The translations under genes and the position numbers were made by a program. The notes under the pieces were generated by a model. It ran no database searches. It worked only from the letters and a program-made list of their open reading frames with translations, and was not told the DNA's origin. Below are positions 22,906-30,767 of a DNA stretch of 43,655 nt, in pieces. The stretch lies in assembly GCA_002492725.1 (NCBI GenBank), contig DLAF01000021.1:1-43655 (forward strand). Direction: 5' to 3'. This DNA comes from Lachnospiraceae bacterium UBA7054 (GTDB taxonomy: Bacteria > Bacillota > Clostridia > Lachnospirales > Lachnospiraceae). Each line of letters starts with the position of its first letter. The first letter of the stretch is position 1.

Positions 22906-23396
22906 AATGCCCCGTCACGGTTGTAGTCCATGGATTCCGAGAGGATATCCGTGATCACGCCGTCTTCCCAGGTAAAGACCAGGTAGCGGTAGACCACGGT
23001 GTGTGCGCTCAGATAGTCTTCATTCGTAAGAAAGGAAAGAAGACCCTCTTTTTCGATGTTGTTTTCCTCACAGAAGCTGTCGACATCAAGCGCCGTGCCG
23101 TCCACAAAAAAGGAGGGCAGGATCGTGTTGATCGTAACGTCGAAAGGAACGTCCTCCACGGGGAGCGTCAGATAGTCGCCGCCGTTTATCGAGGTGAGAA
23201 TATCGTAATCACGGTATGCGGCAAGGAAGGCTTCCGGGCCGTCGCCGATCTTCACGCCGCGGATGGTCTGTGACGTCTCCGCGTCCAGCTCATAGTCGGT
23301 GGTGGAAAGAAGAAACTGCTTTTCTTCTCCGCAACCGCAAAAGAGGAGGGTGAGGAGGAGGGATTGTACAAACAGAGTCATGATTTTTTTTAACAT
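22890..23396 (-). CDS. Lipoprotein, function unknown
   Basis: This encodes 168 residues with a hydrophobic N-terminus (LFVQSLLLTLLFCGC) and a Cys at about 22 that fits a lipobox, though Phe rather than Leu stands at -3. The mature part has a VKIGDGPEAFLAAYRDYD block and a DVTINTILPSFFVDG segment but no recognised fold. The RBS is GAGAGG. It overlaps the convergent ABC gene tail by 16 nt. It is followed upstream, on the same strand, by the tRNA-Trp terminator, so it needs its own promoter in the short gap 23397-23427 or read-through. Confidence 0.65.
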   Translation of the reverse strand: MLKKIMTLFVQSLLLTLLFCGCGEEKQFLLSTTDYELDAETSQTIRGVKIGDGPEAFLAAYRDYDILTSINGGDYLTLPVEDVPFDVTINTILPSFFVDGTALDVDSFCEENNIEKEGLLSFLTNEDYLSAHTVVYRYLVFTWEDGVITDILSESMDYNRDGAFYEAN

Positions 23397-23427
23397 GGGA
23401 ATACCTCTCTCGTAATGTAGTCAAATG

Positions 23428-23456
23428 GAAAAACCCGCGAGCGGTGACTCACGGGT
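23428..23456 (-). terminator. Intrinsic terminator of tRNA-Trp
   Basis: On the minus strand ACCCGTGAG pairs with CTCGCGGGT (23456-23448 with 23441-23433; one wobble) across a 6-nt loop, followed by TTTTT. It begins 8 nt after the tRNA 3' end. Confidence 0.8.
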
Positions 23457-23464
23457 CATGAAAA

Positions 23465-23535
23465 CAGGGGCAGTAGGAATCGAACCCACATCGATGGTTT
23501 TGGAGACCACTGTTCTACCTTTGAACTATGCCCCT
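23465..23535 (-). tRNA. tRNA-Trp (CCA anticodon)
   Basis: A 71-nt cloverleaf. The acceptor stem AGGGGCA pairs with TGCCCCT, with discriminator G. The D-arm is AGTTCAAAGGTAGAAC, the anticodon loop CTCCAAA shows CCA, and the T-arm is GTGGGTTCGATTCCTAC. The 3' CCA is not encoded. It is a single tRNA with its own promoter at 23571-23599 and terminator at 23428-23456. Confidence 0.95.
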
Positions 23536-23570
23536 ACGTTTGCAGCGGACTAAGAAAACCGCCGAAAATC

Positions 23571-23599
23571 ATTATAGCATAGGTGCGGGAAGAGCGCAA
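23571..23599 (-). promoter_or_regulatory. Promoter of tRNA-Trp
   Basis: On the minus strand TTGCGC (23599-23594) and TATAAT (23576-23571) are separated by 17 nt, with TGC before the -10. The segment CACCTATGCTATA is shared with the Rpn promoter. Confidence 0.8.
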
Positions 23600-23693
23600 G
23601 TTATTTTGTTCCATTTGGCCGGAGTGATTTTGCAACGGAGCGTGAATGGGACATAGGAGAAGAAAATTGACATAACAGAAAGGCGGGCAGCTT

Positions 23694-24134
23694 ATGTTGG
23701 AACAGGCGGGAGCCATGTTTGATAACATGGAAGCGATGATGTATCGATTGAAGAAAAAGGCATATAGGGAACGCATGGAGCAGTTTCGGGAGAAAAACAG
23801 GGCGGTTCTTACGGAAATGACAGACTTTGCGGGACAGGCGAACAATCGGGACGAGGCGGCTGCACAGGTAGCGAAGGCGCTTGCGGACGCCGTGGAGGCG
23901 CGCTTTGCAAAACGAGGAAAAATCAGCGGCAGAAGCCAGATGGATATTAACCTGTTTATGATTTACTTTGTGTTTCCGGCGATTCTTTTGACACAGAGCG
24001 AATGTGCCGTGCCGCTTGCGGATGCAATCCGCGATGAATGGCGGGGCCGCTTTCGGGACAGCGCGCAGCTTGGATACACGACCTATGAGGAAATCAGCAG
24101 CACCTTTCAGGAAAAGTTTTTGGGGATCTTTTAA
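23694..24134 (+). CDS. Hypothetical protein
   Basis: This encodes 146 residues, preceded by AGAAAGGCGGG. It is mostly helical, with a charged coiled-coil-like first half (about 14-60, rich in Arg/Lys/Glu) and a short hydrophobic stretch INLFMIYFVFPAILLTQSE near 84-102 that may be a buried helix and not a membrane span. The C-terminus LGYTTYEEISSTFQEKFLGIF is amphipathic. I do not recognise it. It lies between the tRNA and a chemoreceptor gene that has its own promoter, so it appears to be transcribed alone. Its upstream region shares the intergenic space with the divergent tRNA promoter. Confidence 0.6.
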   Translation: MLEQAGAMFDNMEAMMYRLKKKAYRERMEQFREKNRAVLTEMTDFAGQANNRDEAAAQVAKALADAVEARFAKRGKISGRSQMDINLFMIYFVFPAILLTQSECAVPLADAIRDEWRGRFRDSAQLGYTTYEEISSTFQEKFLGIF

Positions 24135-24159
24135 AATAAATTCTTTTCCTTTTAGGAGG

Positions 24160-24188
24160 TTGACGGAGAAAAATGAAGATTTTATAAT
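24160..24188 (+). promoter_or_regulatory. Sigma-A promoter of the chemoreceptor gene
   Basis: TTGACG (24160-24165) and a perfect TATAAT (24183-24188) are 17 nt apart, about 85 nt before the MCP start. Confidence 0.75.
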
Positions 24189-24272
24189 AGAGGTAATATC
24201 GGCGAAAACAGAAGGATGTTTTGCAAGCGGATATCTTAATATTTTACTCATGTCAGCAAGGAGAAGAACGAG

Positions 24273-26252
24273 ATGAAAAGTATTCGAACCAAAATTACCT
24301 TATGTCTTATTTTAACTGTCCTGGTAAGTCTGGTTGCATCGGGGGCTTCCAGCATTTTGCTTAATTATAACAGTACCATCTCCACAGTGGAGCAGATGAT
24401 GACCGAGACCGCCGTTCTGGCGGCAGGACGCGCCCAGCAGGAGTTAATGGCTTACAAGAATGCCGTTATGGAAATTGGCTGTATTCCGGAGCTGGCGGAT
24501 TCAGATGTGCCGGTGGAGAAGAAAAGGGCTATTATAGACGACCGCGTCGCCATGCATGAGTTTCAGCGGGGAAACATCATCGGTACGGACGGTTTCAGTA
24601 TTTTTGATGGAAAGGATTATTCTGACCGCGAGTATGTACGACAGGCCCTTCAGGGTAATGTCTATGTGTCGGAGCCGCTGATCAGTAAGATTACCGGAGA
24701 ATTGTCCATTATGGTTGCGGCGCCGCTTTATGCCGAGGAGAACTACGGGAAATCGATTGTAGGCGTCGTATATTTTGTTCCGCGAGAGACCTTTTTGAAC
24801 GACATTGTGTCGGCAATCAAGATCGGTGAAAACAGCAGAGCCTACATGATCAATAAATCCGGAGATACGATTGCGGATATTACGCTGGAGACGATTACGG
24901 TCCAGAATGTAGAGGCGGAGGCACAAAGCGATCCGACGCTTAAAGAACTTGCGGCGATTCATTCGGAAATGCGTCAGGGGAAAACCGGCTTCGGAAGCTA
25001 TACAAGCGGAGAGGAGCCGATGTTTGCGGCTTATGCACCCGTGGAAGGGACGGACGGCTGGAGCATTGCGGTGACCGCACCGCAGATTAATTATCTGGGA
25101 TCTACGCGGGACGCTATGGTTGTCAATATTGCAGTGATTGTGATTGCCATGCTGGTTTCCATTGTGATAGCCCTGGTACTGGCAACCAGAATCAGCAGAC
25201 CGATGAAAGCCTGTGCAGACCGTATGAAGCTGCTTGTGGAGGGGGATCTTGAGACGCCCATGCCTCGGATTACCACCAGGGATGAAACGGGTATGCTGGC
25301 TGAATCGACTGCTTTTCTGGTAGAAGGCCTGCGCACGGTTATCAATGATATCGGGTTTCTGCTGAATGAAATAGCAAACCAAAATCTGAATATTCGTACG
25401 GAACATGAAGATGTGTATGTCGGCAGCTTCCGGAATATTCTGCTTTCCATGCGAAACATGAAGGAAGCGCTGAGTGGCGCTATGCGTCAGGTGAACCATT
25501 CGGCAGAGGAGGTGTCTGACGCAAGTAATCAGTTATCCGCGAGCGCCCAGATGCTGGGACAGGGAACCACAGAACAGGCAAGCTCGGTGGAGGAGCTTGC
25601 GTCCCGGATCAGCGTCATTTCCGAACAGGTTAAAGATACTGCGCAGGGAGCTCTTGACGTTCGCAACCAGACGCATCAGACAGGAGAGGAAGTGCTTTTA
25701 TGCAACCAAAAGATGCAGAGTCTTGTGGAGGCCATGCAAAAAATTCAGGAGAGCTCCGTTGAAATTGAAAAGATATTAAAGACCATAGACGATATTGCAT
25801 TCCAGACAAATATACTTGCATTAAATGCGGCTGTGGAGGCGGCCAGAGCCGGCGCTGCGGGCAAAGGATTTGCCGTTGTCGCAGAGGAAGTTCGTAATCT
25901 GGCGGGAAAATCTGCGGCGGCTGCGAAAAACACATCGGAACTCATCGGGAATTCTACGGATGCAGTACATATCGGGACGGAGATTGCGCAGAATACGGCG
26001 GATGTGTTAATTGAAGTGGTAAACAGTATTCAGGGTGTGGTTGACGCCATTGACCATATCGCGACGGTGGCAGGCGAGCAGTCGGAGGCGGTAGAGCAGG
26101 TTTCCGAGGGCATCAATCAGATTTCGCTTGCGGTACAGACCAACAGCGCCAGCGCAGAGGAAAGCGCGGCGGCAAGTGAAGAGCTTTCCGCTGAGGCAAC
26201 TTGCCTGAAAGAATTGGTGGATCAGTTTATACTGGCATCGGAAACAAAATAA
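24273..26252 (+). CDS. Methyl-accepting chemotaxis protein with dCache sensor
   Basis: This encodes 659 residues. An N-terminal membrane span (about 8-30) is followed by an extracellular double-Cache domain (about 35-275, with GFSIFDGKDYSDREYVRQAL and GWSIAVTAPQINYLG), a second span (about 282-305), a HAMP domain (about 306-360) and the cytoplasmic signalling helices. The conserved tip IDDIAFQTNILALNAAVEAA with RAGAAGKGFAVVAEEVR lies near 506-545. Cache domains in gut clostridia commonly sense amino acids or small organic acids; the ligand here is unknown. It has its own promoter and no linked che genes. The RBS is GGAGAAG. Confidence 0.93.
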   Translation: MKSIRTKITLCLILTVLVSLVASGASSILLNYNSTISTVEQMMTETAVLAAGRAQQELMAYKNAVMEIGCIPELADSDVPVEKKRAIIDDRVAMHEFQRGNIIGTDGFSIFDGKDYSDREYVRQALQGNVYVSEPLISKITGELSIMVAAPLYAEENYGKSIVGVVYFVPRETFLNDIVSAIKIGENSRAYMINKSGDTIADITLETITVQNVEAEAQSDPTLKELAAIHSEMRQGKTGFGSYTSGEEPMFAAYAPVEGTDGWSIAVTAPQINYLGSTRDAMVVNIAVIVIAMLVSIVIALVLATRISRPMKACADRMKLLVEGDLETPMPRITTRDETGMLAESTAFLVEGLRTVINDIGFLLNEIANQNLNIRTEHEDVYVGSFRNILLSMRNMKEALSGAMRQVNHSAEEVSDASNQLSASAQMLGQGTTEQASSVEELASRISVISEQVKDTAQGALDVRNQTHQTGEEVLLCNQKMQSLVEAMQKIQESSVEIEKILKTIDDIAFQTNILALNAAVEAARAGAAGKGFAVVAEEVRNLAGKSAAAAKNTSELIGNSTDAVHIGTEIAQNTADVLIEVVNSIQGVVDAIDHIATVAGEQSEAVEQVSEGINQISLAVQTNSASAEESAAASEELSAEATCLKELVDQFILASETK

Positions 26253-26286
26253 CGGACAAGGGAAAACGGCGAAGGGCGAAGGACAG

Positions 26287-26545
26287 ATGGCTGTCACGGT
26301 AAACATTTTTTATAGTGGGGAAATGGAAATGCGAAGAGATTTGCGGAGGAAATGATGGCAAGCGGCATTGTCAGTGACATTCGTGCGGAAGCGGGAAATC
26401 TCAGATATGAATATTTTTTCCCGATGGAAGATGAAGAAACGGTGCTTTTGATTGACAGTTGGAAAGATCAGCAGTCGATCGATCTTCATCACGCATCGCC
26501 CATGATGGCACAGATCATAAAGCTGCGGGAAAAGTATGATCTGCT
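26287..26545 (+). pseudogene. Broken ABM-type (antibiotic biosynthesis/quinol) monooxygenase
   Basis: An ATG at 26287 after GAAGGGCGAAGG starts MAVTVNIFYSGE, then the frame slips. Adding one base in the G/A runs at 26317-26323 restores a continuous protein through EEMMASGIVSDIRAEAGNLR, EYFFPMEDEETVLLIDSWKD, IDLHHASPMMAQI and LREKYDL. This is the small ABM ferredoxin-like family (about 95-105 residues). After LREKYDL the sequence diverges from the family and runs into the reverse complement of the GH42 C-terminus, so the last 15-20 residues are also lost. Two lesions indicate a dead gene; the first alone could be a sequencing error. Confidence 0.7.
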
Positions 26546-28588
26546 TTATACTTCTTCCAGAATCAGGAAGTCCCAGCAGGAGAGGGAGAGACGGTCTCCT
26601 TCCTGTACGACGGAAAGACTTTTTCCCTCGTGGGAAGCGCCTGCGTTGTTTTCCGAAGATTCGTGCCCCGAAAGTAACACACGGGCGTCCGGGCCGTGGT
26701 AAATGGTTTCCTGCGGTTTTTCGGAATAATTAAAATAATATGTGATTTCTTTTTGCAGGCCGTTTGTGCCCCGCTTGACGATCAGGGGCCAGACGGCTTC
26801 TTCTCTGGCAATGCCTGCCTTTTCACAGAGAAAACAGAGCAGCTTTTTGACGATGTCCGCGTCGGTGTAACAGCCAAGATAAGCGGCATAGCCCCCGCCA
26901 AAATGATTTCCCGTGATGGCAGCGCAGTCACCCCAGTGGGGGTGGTCATAGAAGGCCAGCGTCTCGGCGGTATCGGGGAGGAGAAGTTCCATCCAATTGT
27001 GGACACAAGGATTCGGTTCTCCTTTCAGCCCAACCTGTACAGCGTCCGTAAACTGATCGTAGGTCATGCCAAACACATCCGTCAGGCCGTGGGGCAGATC
27101 GTCGTGATAGATTTTTAACATCCTGTCTGCCACCGCCGTGCGGAAGGTGGCAAGCAGGACGCCGCCCGCTTTGACATAGCGCTTCAGGGCTTCCACCATG
27201 GTGTCGGAGACGCTGTAGAGGGCGGGTGCAATCAAAACCTTATACTGACTATATAAGTCAATATCATCCTCCGCCGAGAGAATGTCGCACTCTACGTTCA
27301 TTTCATAGAGCGCGTCGTAGAGCCGACGGAAAATCTCATTATAGCTGAGGCCGCCGCCGGTGGGAAACCACTGGAGGGCAGTCAGGGATTCATTGTCCAA
27401 CAGGATGGCGGCCTGACAGTGTTTCTTTAGATTGACCAGGTGAGTACCGTATTCGGAAAAGTCCGCGCCGATGCGGCAGGCTTCCCGATAGGTGGCATTC
27501 TCCTTCAGATTATGACTTAAAACGCCCTTCCAGTAGGATTCAATGGCGTTGTGAATGGAGTGCCAATGCCAGTATTCTACACAGTTTGCACCGTTTGCCA
27601 GATGGCTGAACGCCTGTAAGCGCAGCTGTCCGGGGTAGGAGAGCCAGCCGTGGTTGCCTTGGGCTTCGGTTTCCAAAACCAGATAATTGTCTTTTTTTAA
27701 GGAGCGGGCAATGGCGCCGCCAAAGGAAATTTCCTTGCCGGTCAGATCCTGGGCGGAGGGATGGTAGATATCACAGCCGGCCAGCGTCAGGGAACGCGCT
27801 GCCTCCCATTGGTCTACTTCAGGTTGGATACCAAAAGAATAATCATGCCAGCCATAATCAAAATTGTGGGTAATAAACTGCTCCGGCCGGGCGTATTCTG
27901 CGACGATGGCGCCCTGCCATGCGAGGAAATCCGTTACCAGTTTTCGCTGAAATTTCTGATATTCCGCGCCCAGACTGCCGTTGATGGTGCCGCGCACATC
28001 GGGAAAATCTTCCCAGGCGTTTATGCGGTTGCTCCAATAATCCAGTCCCCAGGCTTCGTTTAAGCGGTCTAAGTCATCGTGAAACAGTTCCCGTACATAG
28101 GTGATAAATTTGTCCTGTGCGTAGGCGGAACAGGTGTCGTAAGACTTGGTCTCATTGTCGAGCTGAAAGCCGATCACATGGTCGTATGCCTGCACTTCTT
28201 CCATCAGTCTGCGGATGATGCGCTCCGCGTGTTTTAAGTACATGGGGTGGGCGATATCCATATTCTGCCTGTGGCCGTAGCGGCCCGGACCGTCGTGGGT
28301 TTCGGTGATGATATCAGGGTATTTGCGGACAAGCCAGGTGGGAACGGCATAGGTAGGTGTGCCCACGATCACTTGAATGCCGTGCTTCTTTGAGCAGGTA
28401 AGCATTCGGTGTAAGTGCGTAAAGTCAAAAACATTGTCCTGCGGCTCCCAGGTACTCCAGGTGGATTCCGCGATGCGGATCACGTTCATACCCGCCTTTT
28501 TCATCATTTCCATATCAGTTTCGATGCGGTCTACGGGAAGATATTCGTCGTAGTAGGCTGCACCAAAGAGAAGTTTGTCTGTTTTCAT
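26546..28588 (-). CDS. Beta-galactosidase, glycoside hydrolase family 42
   Basis: This encodes 680 residues without a signal peptide, so it is cytoplasmic. It hydrolyses terminal beta-galactosides, probably imported plant galactan or arabinogalactan oligosaccharides. The N-terminal TIM barrel begins LLFGAAYYDEYLP. The acid/base Glu is in GFQLDNETKSYD (E146), and the nucleophile Glu is in YLVLETEAQGNHGW (about E306). A trimerisation domain (about 395-600) and a small beta C-terminal domain follow. The ATG at 28588 follows GGAGGAAAC; the longer open frame overlaps the methyltransferase gene. No transporter or regulator for galactosides is adjacent. The stop lies against the ABM pseudogene. Confidence 0.92.
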   Translation of the reverse strand: MKTDKLLFGAAYYDEYLPVDRIETDMEMMKKAGMNVIRIAESTWSTWEPQDNVFDFTHLHRMLTCSKKHGIQVIVGTPTYAVPTWLVRKYPDIITETHDGPGRYGHRQNMDIAHPMYLKHAERIIRRLMEEVQAYDHVIGFQLDNETKSYDTCSAYAQDKFITYVRELFHDDLDRLNEAWGLDYWSNRINAWEDFPDVRGTINGSLGAEYQKFQRKLVTDFLAWQGAIVAEYARPEQFITHNFDYGWHDYSFGIQPEVDQWEAARSLTLAGCDIYHPSAQDLTGKEISFGGAIARSLKKDNYLVLETEAQGNHGWLSYPGQLRLQAFSHLANGANCVEYWHWHSIHNAIESYWKGVLSHNLKENATYREACRIGADFSEYGTHLVNLKKHCQAAILLDNESLTALQWFPTGGGLSYNEIFRRLYDALYEMNVECDILSAEDDIDLYSQYKVLIAPALYSVSDTMVEALKRYVKAGGVLLATFRTAVADRMLKIYHDDLPHGLTDVFGMTYDQFTDAVQVGLKGEPNPCVHNWMELLLPDTAETLAFYDHPHWGDCAAITGNHFGGGYAAYLGCYTDADIVKKLLCFLCEKAGIAREEAVWPLIVKRGTNGLQKEITYYFNYSEKPQETIYHGPDARVLLSGHESSENNAGASHEGKSLSVVQEGDRLSLSCWDFLILEEV

Positions 28589-28649
28589 AGTTTCCTCCAT
28601 GTCGGTTTCTGCCGCCTCATTGGCGGACGGATTGATGGTTGATGTATTT

Positions 28650-29264
28650 TCAGTATAGCCCGCGTTTTGCAATGATTCTCTCAAAGGCATGCTCGTGTCG
28701 GATGCCGCCCGGATGAGAATCTGTGAATGTTCCCTCCAGATGATGAACAATCTCCCAGTCTTTATACTTATCAGGAAGCTCGCCTACGTTAAAAAGACTG
28801 TGTGTATAGGGTGCATTATCGGGCGTTGCGGGGCAGCGGTTTGTAAAAATACCTATGGCATTGTAACCGCCGACTTTTGTATGAGCCTTCATTTTTTCAA
28901 TAAATGTATCTCTTACATCTTTATAAGGTAAATGCAGTACACCGTGGGAGAGGATGATGTCATACTCCTTTTCAAAAACAAATGACGCTAAATCACAGCA
29001 GAAATAGTTGATATGCAGACCCTTTTGGTCAGCAATGTGTTTTGCCTTTTTGATGCCGTTTTCGGAAATGTCAAAAGCATCCACGTCATTGCCCAGACTC
29101 GCCATAAAGAGGGAGTTTCTTCCCTCACCGCACCCGACGTCCAATACATGGGCATTTTTCGGGAAGAGTTCGTAAAATTCGTTGACGTCCATTGTAGGGC
29201 CTTTGGAAAATGTGGAGACATTTAAATCTGCATAGGTCTGTTCCCAAAACGGTTTTTCCGACAT
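28650..29264 (-). CDS. SAM-dependent methyltransferase, TehB-like
   Basis: This encodes 204 residues of class I Rossmann methyltransferase. Motif I is VLDVGCGEGRNSLFMASLG (about 39-57), the acidic DAFDIS end of beta-2 binds the ribose, CCDLASF is motif II, and ILSHGVLHLPYKD is motif IV (about 103-115). Size and motifs fit the TehB/tellurite-resistance methyltransferase group, whose natural substrate is usually unknown. The ATG at 29264 follows AAAGGAAA; the open frame's 15 extra residues include an AT-rich upstream stretch. It is upstream of the GH42 gene on the same strand, 61 nt apart, and divergent from spoVAA. Confidence 0.8.
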   Translation of the reverse strand: MSEKPFWEQTYADLNVSTFSKGPTMDVNEFYELFPKNAHVLDVGCGEGRNSLFMASLGNDVDAFDISENGIKKAKHIADQKGLHINYFCCDLASFVFEKEYDIILSHGVLHLPYKDVRDTFIEKMKAHTKVGGYNAIGIFTNRCPATPDNAPYTHSLFNVGELPDKYKDWEIVHHLEGTFTDSHPGGIRHEHAFERIIAKRGLY

Positions 29265-29319
29265 CGTATTTTTTTCCTTTATGAATAATAGATAAGAACA
29301 GTGTACCATAAGCCCATGG

Positions 29320-29348
29320 TGTATAAAATAAAAAAATTTTCTTATAAT
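29320..29348 (+). promoter_or_regulatory. Promoter of the spoVA genes, sigma-G-like or sigma-A
   Basis: TGTATA (29320-29325), 17 nt, then TATAATA (from 29343). The -35 is close to the forespore sigma-G TGAATA and the -10 to CATACTA. It also has a perfect sigma-A -10. It lies 40 nt before spoVAA, in a very AT-rich gap. Confidence 0.5.
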
Positions 29349-29387
29349 ACGATTTATAACAAGTAATGGAAACAGATGGGAGAAGTT

Positions 29388-30023
29388 ATGTCAACCAGCA
29401 ATGCAACGATTTATCTGAAAGCGGAACAGAATGTGGAGGTGCAGACGCCGGAGGTCTGCGTGAAGGATATCGGGAAGCTGACCTGCTCGGATCCGCATGT
29501 GCTTGCGAAGGCAAAATCCCTCAGGCTGTGGCAGTTTCAGGAGGGGGCGCGCAAGCGGCAGATCATCAGCATCCTGCGCGTAATCGAGGAGATTGAAAAG
29601 GCCTGTCCTGGTGCAAGCGTGGAGAATCTGGGGGAGACGGATGTGCTGGTGGAGTGGATCGACGTGGACAGGCACAAGGGATTTGTTCAGTGGTGCAAGC
29701 TTGCCTTTGTGTCGCTGGTCAGCTTTTTCGGTACGGCCTTTACCATCATGGCTTTTCATAACGATATCGGGATTAACGACGTGTTTTCCAAACTTTATGA
29801 AATGGTGACCGGCCTTCCGAGCGACGGCTACGGCGTTTTGGAGCTTTCCTATTCGGTGGGGCTGGCGGTGGGCATTATTGTCTTCTTTAACCATATCGGC
29901 GGCAGACGGCTCACCAAGGATCCGACGCCGATCGAAGTGGAGATGCGGATCTATGAGGAGGATGTGAACAAGGCGCTGATTGCGACGGCGGACAGGGAGG
30001 GAAAGACCATTGATGTTTCTTAG
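29388..30023 (+). CDS. spoVAA: Stage V sporulation protein AA
   Basis: This encodes 211 residues, close to the B. subtilis SpoVAA length. The N-terminal half is a cytoplasmic alpha/beta domain (IYLKAEQNVEVQTPEV...RVIEEIEKACPGASVENLGETDVLVEW). Two membrane spans follow near 106-128 and 146-170. SpoVA proteins form the channel that moves calcium-dipicolinate into the developing spore and out at germination. The ATG at 29388 follows GGGAG and begins MSTSNATIYLK. It overlaps spoVAB by 11 nt, which indicates translational coupling. Confidence 0.85.
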   Translation: MSTSNATIYLKAEQNVEVQTPEVCVKDIGKLTCSDPHVLAKAKSLRLWQFQEGARKRQIISILRVIEEIEKACPGASVENLGETDVLVEWIDVDRHKGFVQWCKLAFVSLVSFFGTAFTIMAFHNDIGINDVFSKLYEMVTGLPSDGYGVLELSYSVGLAVGIIVFFNHIGGRRLTKDPTPIEVEMRIYEEDVNKALIATADREGKTIDVS

Positions 30024-30507
30024 TAAGTTCTTGCTGGCTGTAATCGGGGTGAGCGCGGGACTGATCGTGTCGGCGGGGGTATTCACAGTGCTGATCTCCG
30101 TGGGACTGATTCCCCGATTCGCGGGGAAGATGCATGTGGCAAAAAAGGTGTTTGTGCTGGAGGAGATGGTGATATTCGGTACGTTGATCGGCAGCTTTTT
30201 CAGCATCTTCGGAGAGTGGGGACAAGTGGGGGCTTTCGTGAAGCGCAGGGCGCTTTTTGGGGCGGCAACTGCAGGCGTCTGGAATCTGGCAGGCACCGTG
30301 TTTCTGATTGTGTTCGGTGTGTTTGCAGGGATTTTCGTGGGGTGTCTGGCGCTTGCGATTGCGGAGATGCTAAACACCATACCCGTGTTTGCGAGAAGGA
30401 TCGGTTTCCGCCACGGGCTGGGGGTGGCGATTCTCTCTGTGGCGCTTGGGAAGTTGTGCGGGAGTCTGATTTACTTTACGCAGCAGGTATTTCTTAATGG
30501 AGGGTGA
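30013..30507 (+). CDS. spoVAB: Stage V sporulation protein AB
   Basis: This encodes 164 residues with four hydrophobic spans (about 5-30, 48-68, 85-115 and 130-155). The CLALAIAEMLNTIPVFARRI segment near 108-135 is the SpoVAB signature. It is an inner forespore membrane part of the dipicolinate channel. The ATG at 30013 lies inside the end of spoVAA and follows GGGAGGG. The protein is some 20 residues longer than the Bacillus one. A 260-nt gap with a large palindrome separates it from spoVAC, which is unusual. Confidence 0.85.
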   Translation: MFLSKFLLAVIGVSAGLIVSAGVFTVLISVGLIPRFAGKMHVAKKVFVLEEMVIFGTLIGSFFSIFGEWGQVGAFVKRRALFGAATAGVWNLAGTVFLIVFGVFAGIFVGCLALAIAEMLNTIPVFARRIGFRHGLGVAILSVALGKLCGSLIYFTQQVFLNGG

Positions 30508-30546
30508 AAAAACAGGTGATTGTGCAATCCTTTCTTTGATTGTTGA

Positions 30547-30684
30547 AATTGTACAAATAGCATAACCAACGCAGACGCGCTTTCGCTCCGTGAAAGACGC
30601 AGCGGCACATAAGATGCTAAAATACAGCATCTAAATGCCGGCGTCTTTCAAGGGTCTGCTTATGGTTATACTATTTGCACAATT
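30547..30684. repeat. 138-nt imperfect palindrome (MITE/REP-like) between spoVAB and spoVAC
   Basis: Outer arms 30547-30576 and 30654-30684 match over about 30 nt with a few mismatches (AATTGTACAAATAGCATAACC against AATTGTGCAAATAGTATAACC on the opposite strand). Inside, GAAAGACGC (30592-30600) pairs with 30641-30649, CGGCA with TGCCG, and AGATGCT (30612-30618) with AGCATCT (30626-30632). Nearly the whole element folds into one long hairpin with a small side-loop. No ORF and no clear target duplication is seen. Confidence 0.8.
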
Positions 30685-30767
30685 AATGTCGCACTAAGAT
30701 GAATTTTGCAATCGACTATGACAGAAAAAGAAGAAAAGAAAAAAAGAAGAAAAGAGGAGAGAACAAG

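Noticed and set aside
24501..25499. 332-codon open frame opposite the chemoreceptor
   Set aside because: Shadow of the MCP gene; no start signal and no recognisable domain.
28589..28750. Longer N-terminus for the GH42 enzyme
   Set aside because: The extra 54 residues overlap the methyltransferase gene and lack a ribosome binding site, while the ATG at 28588 has GGAGG and starts the family sequence.
29391..30380. 329-codon frame opposite spoVAA/spoVAB
   Set aside because: The opposite strand carries two clear sporulation proteins; no ribosome binding site or domain on this strand.
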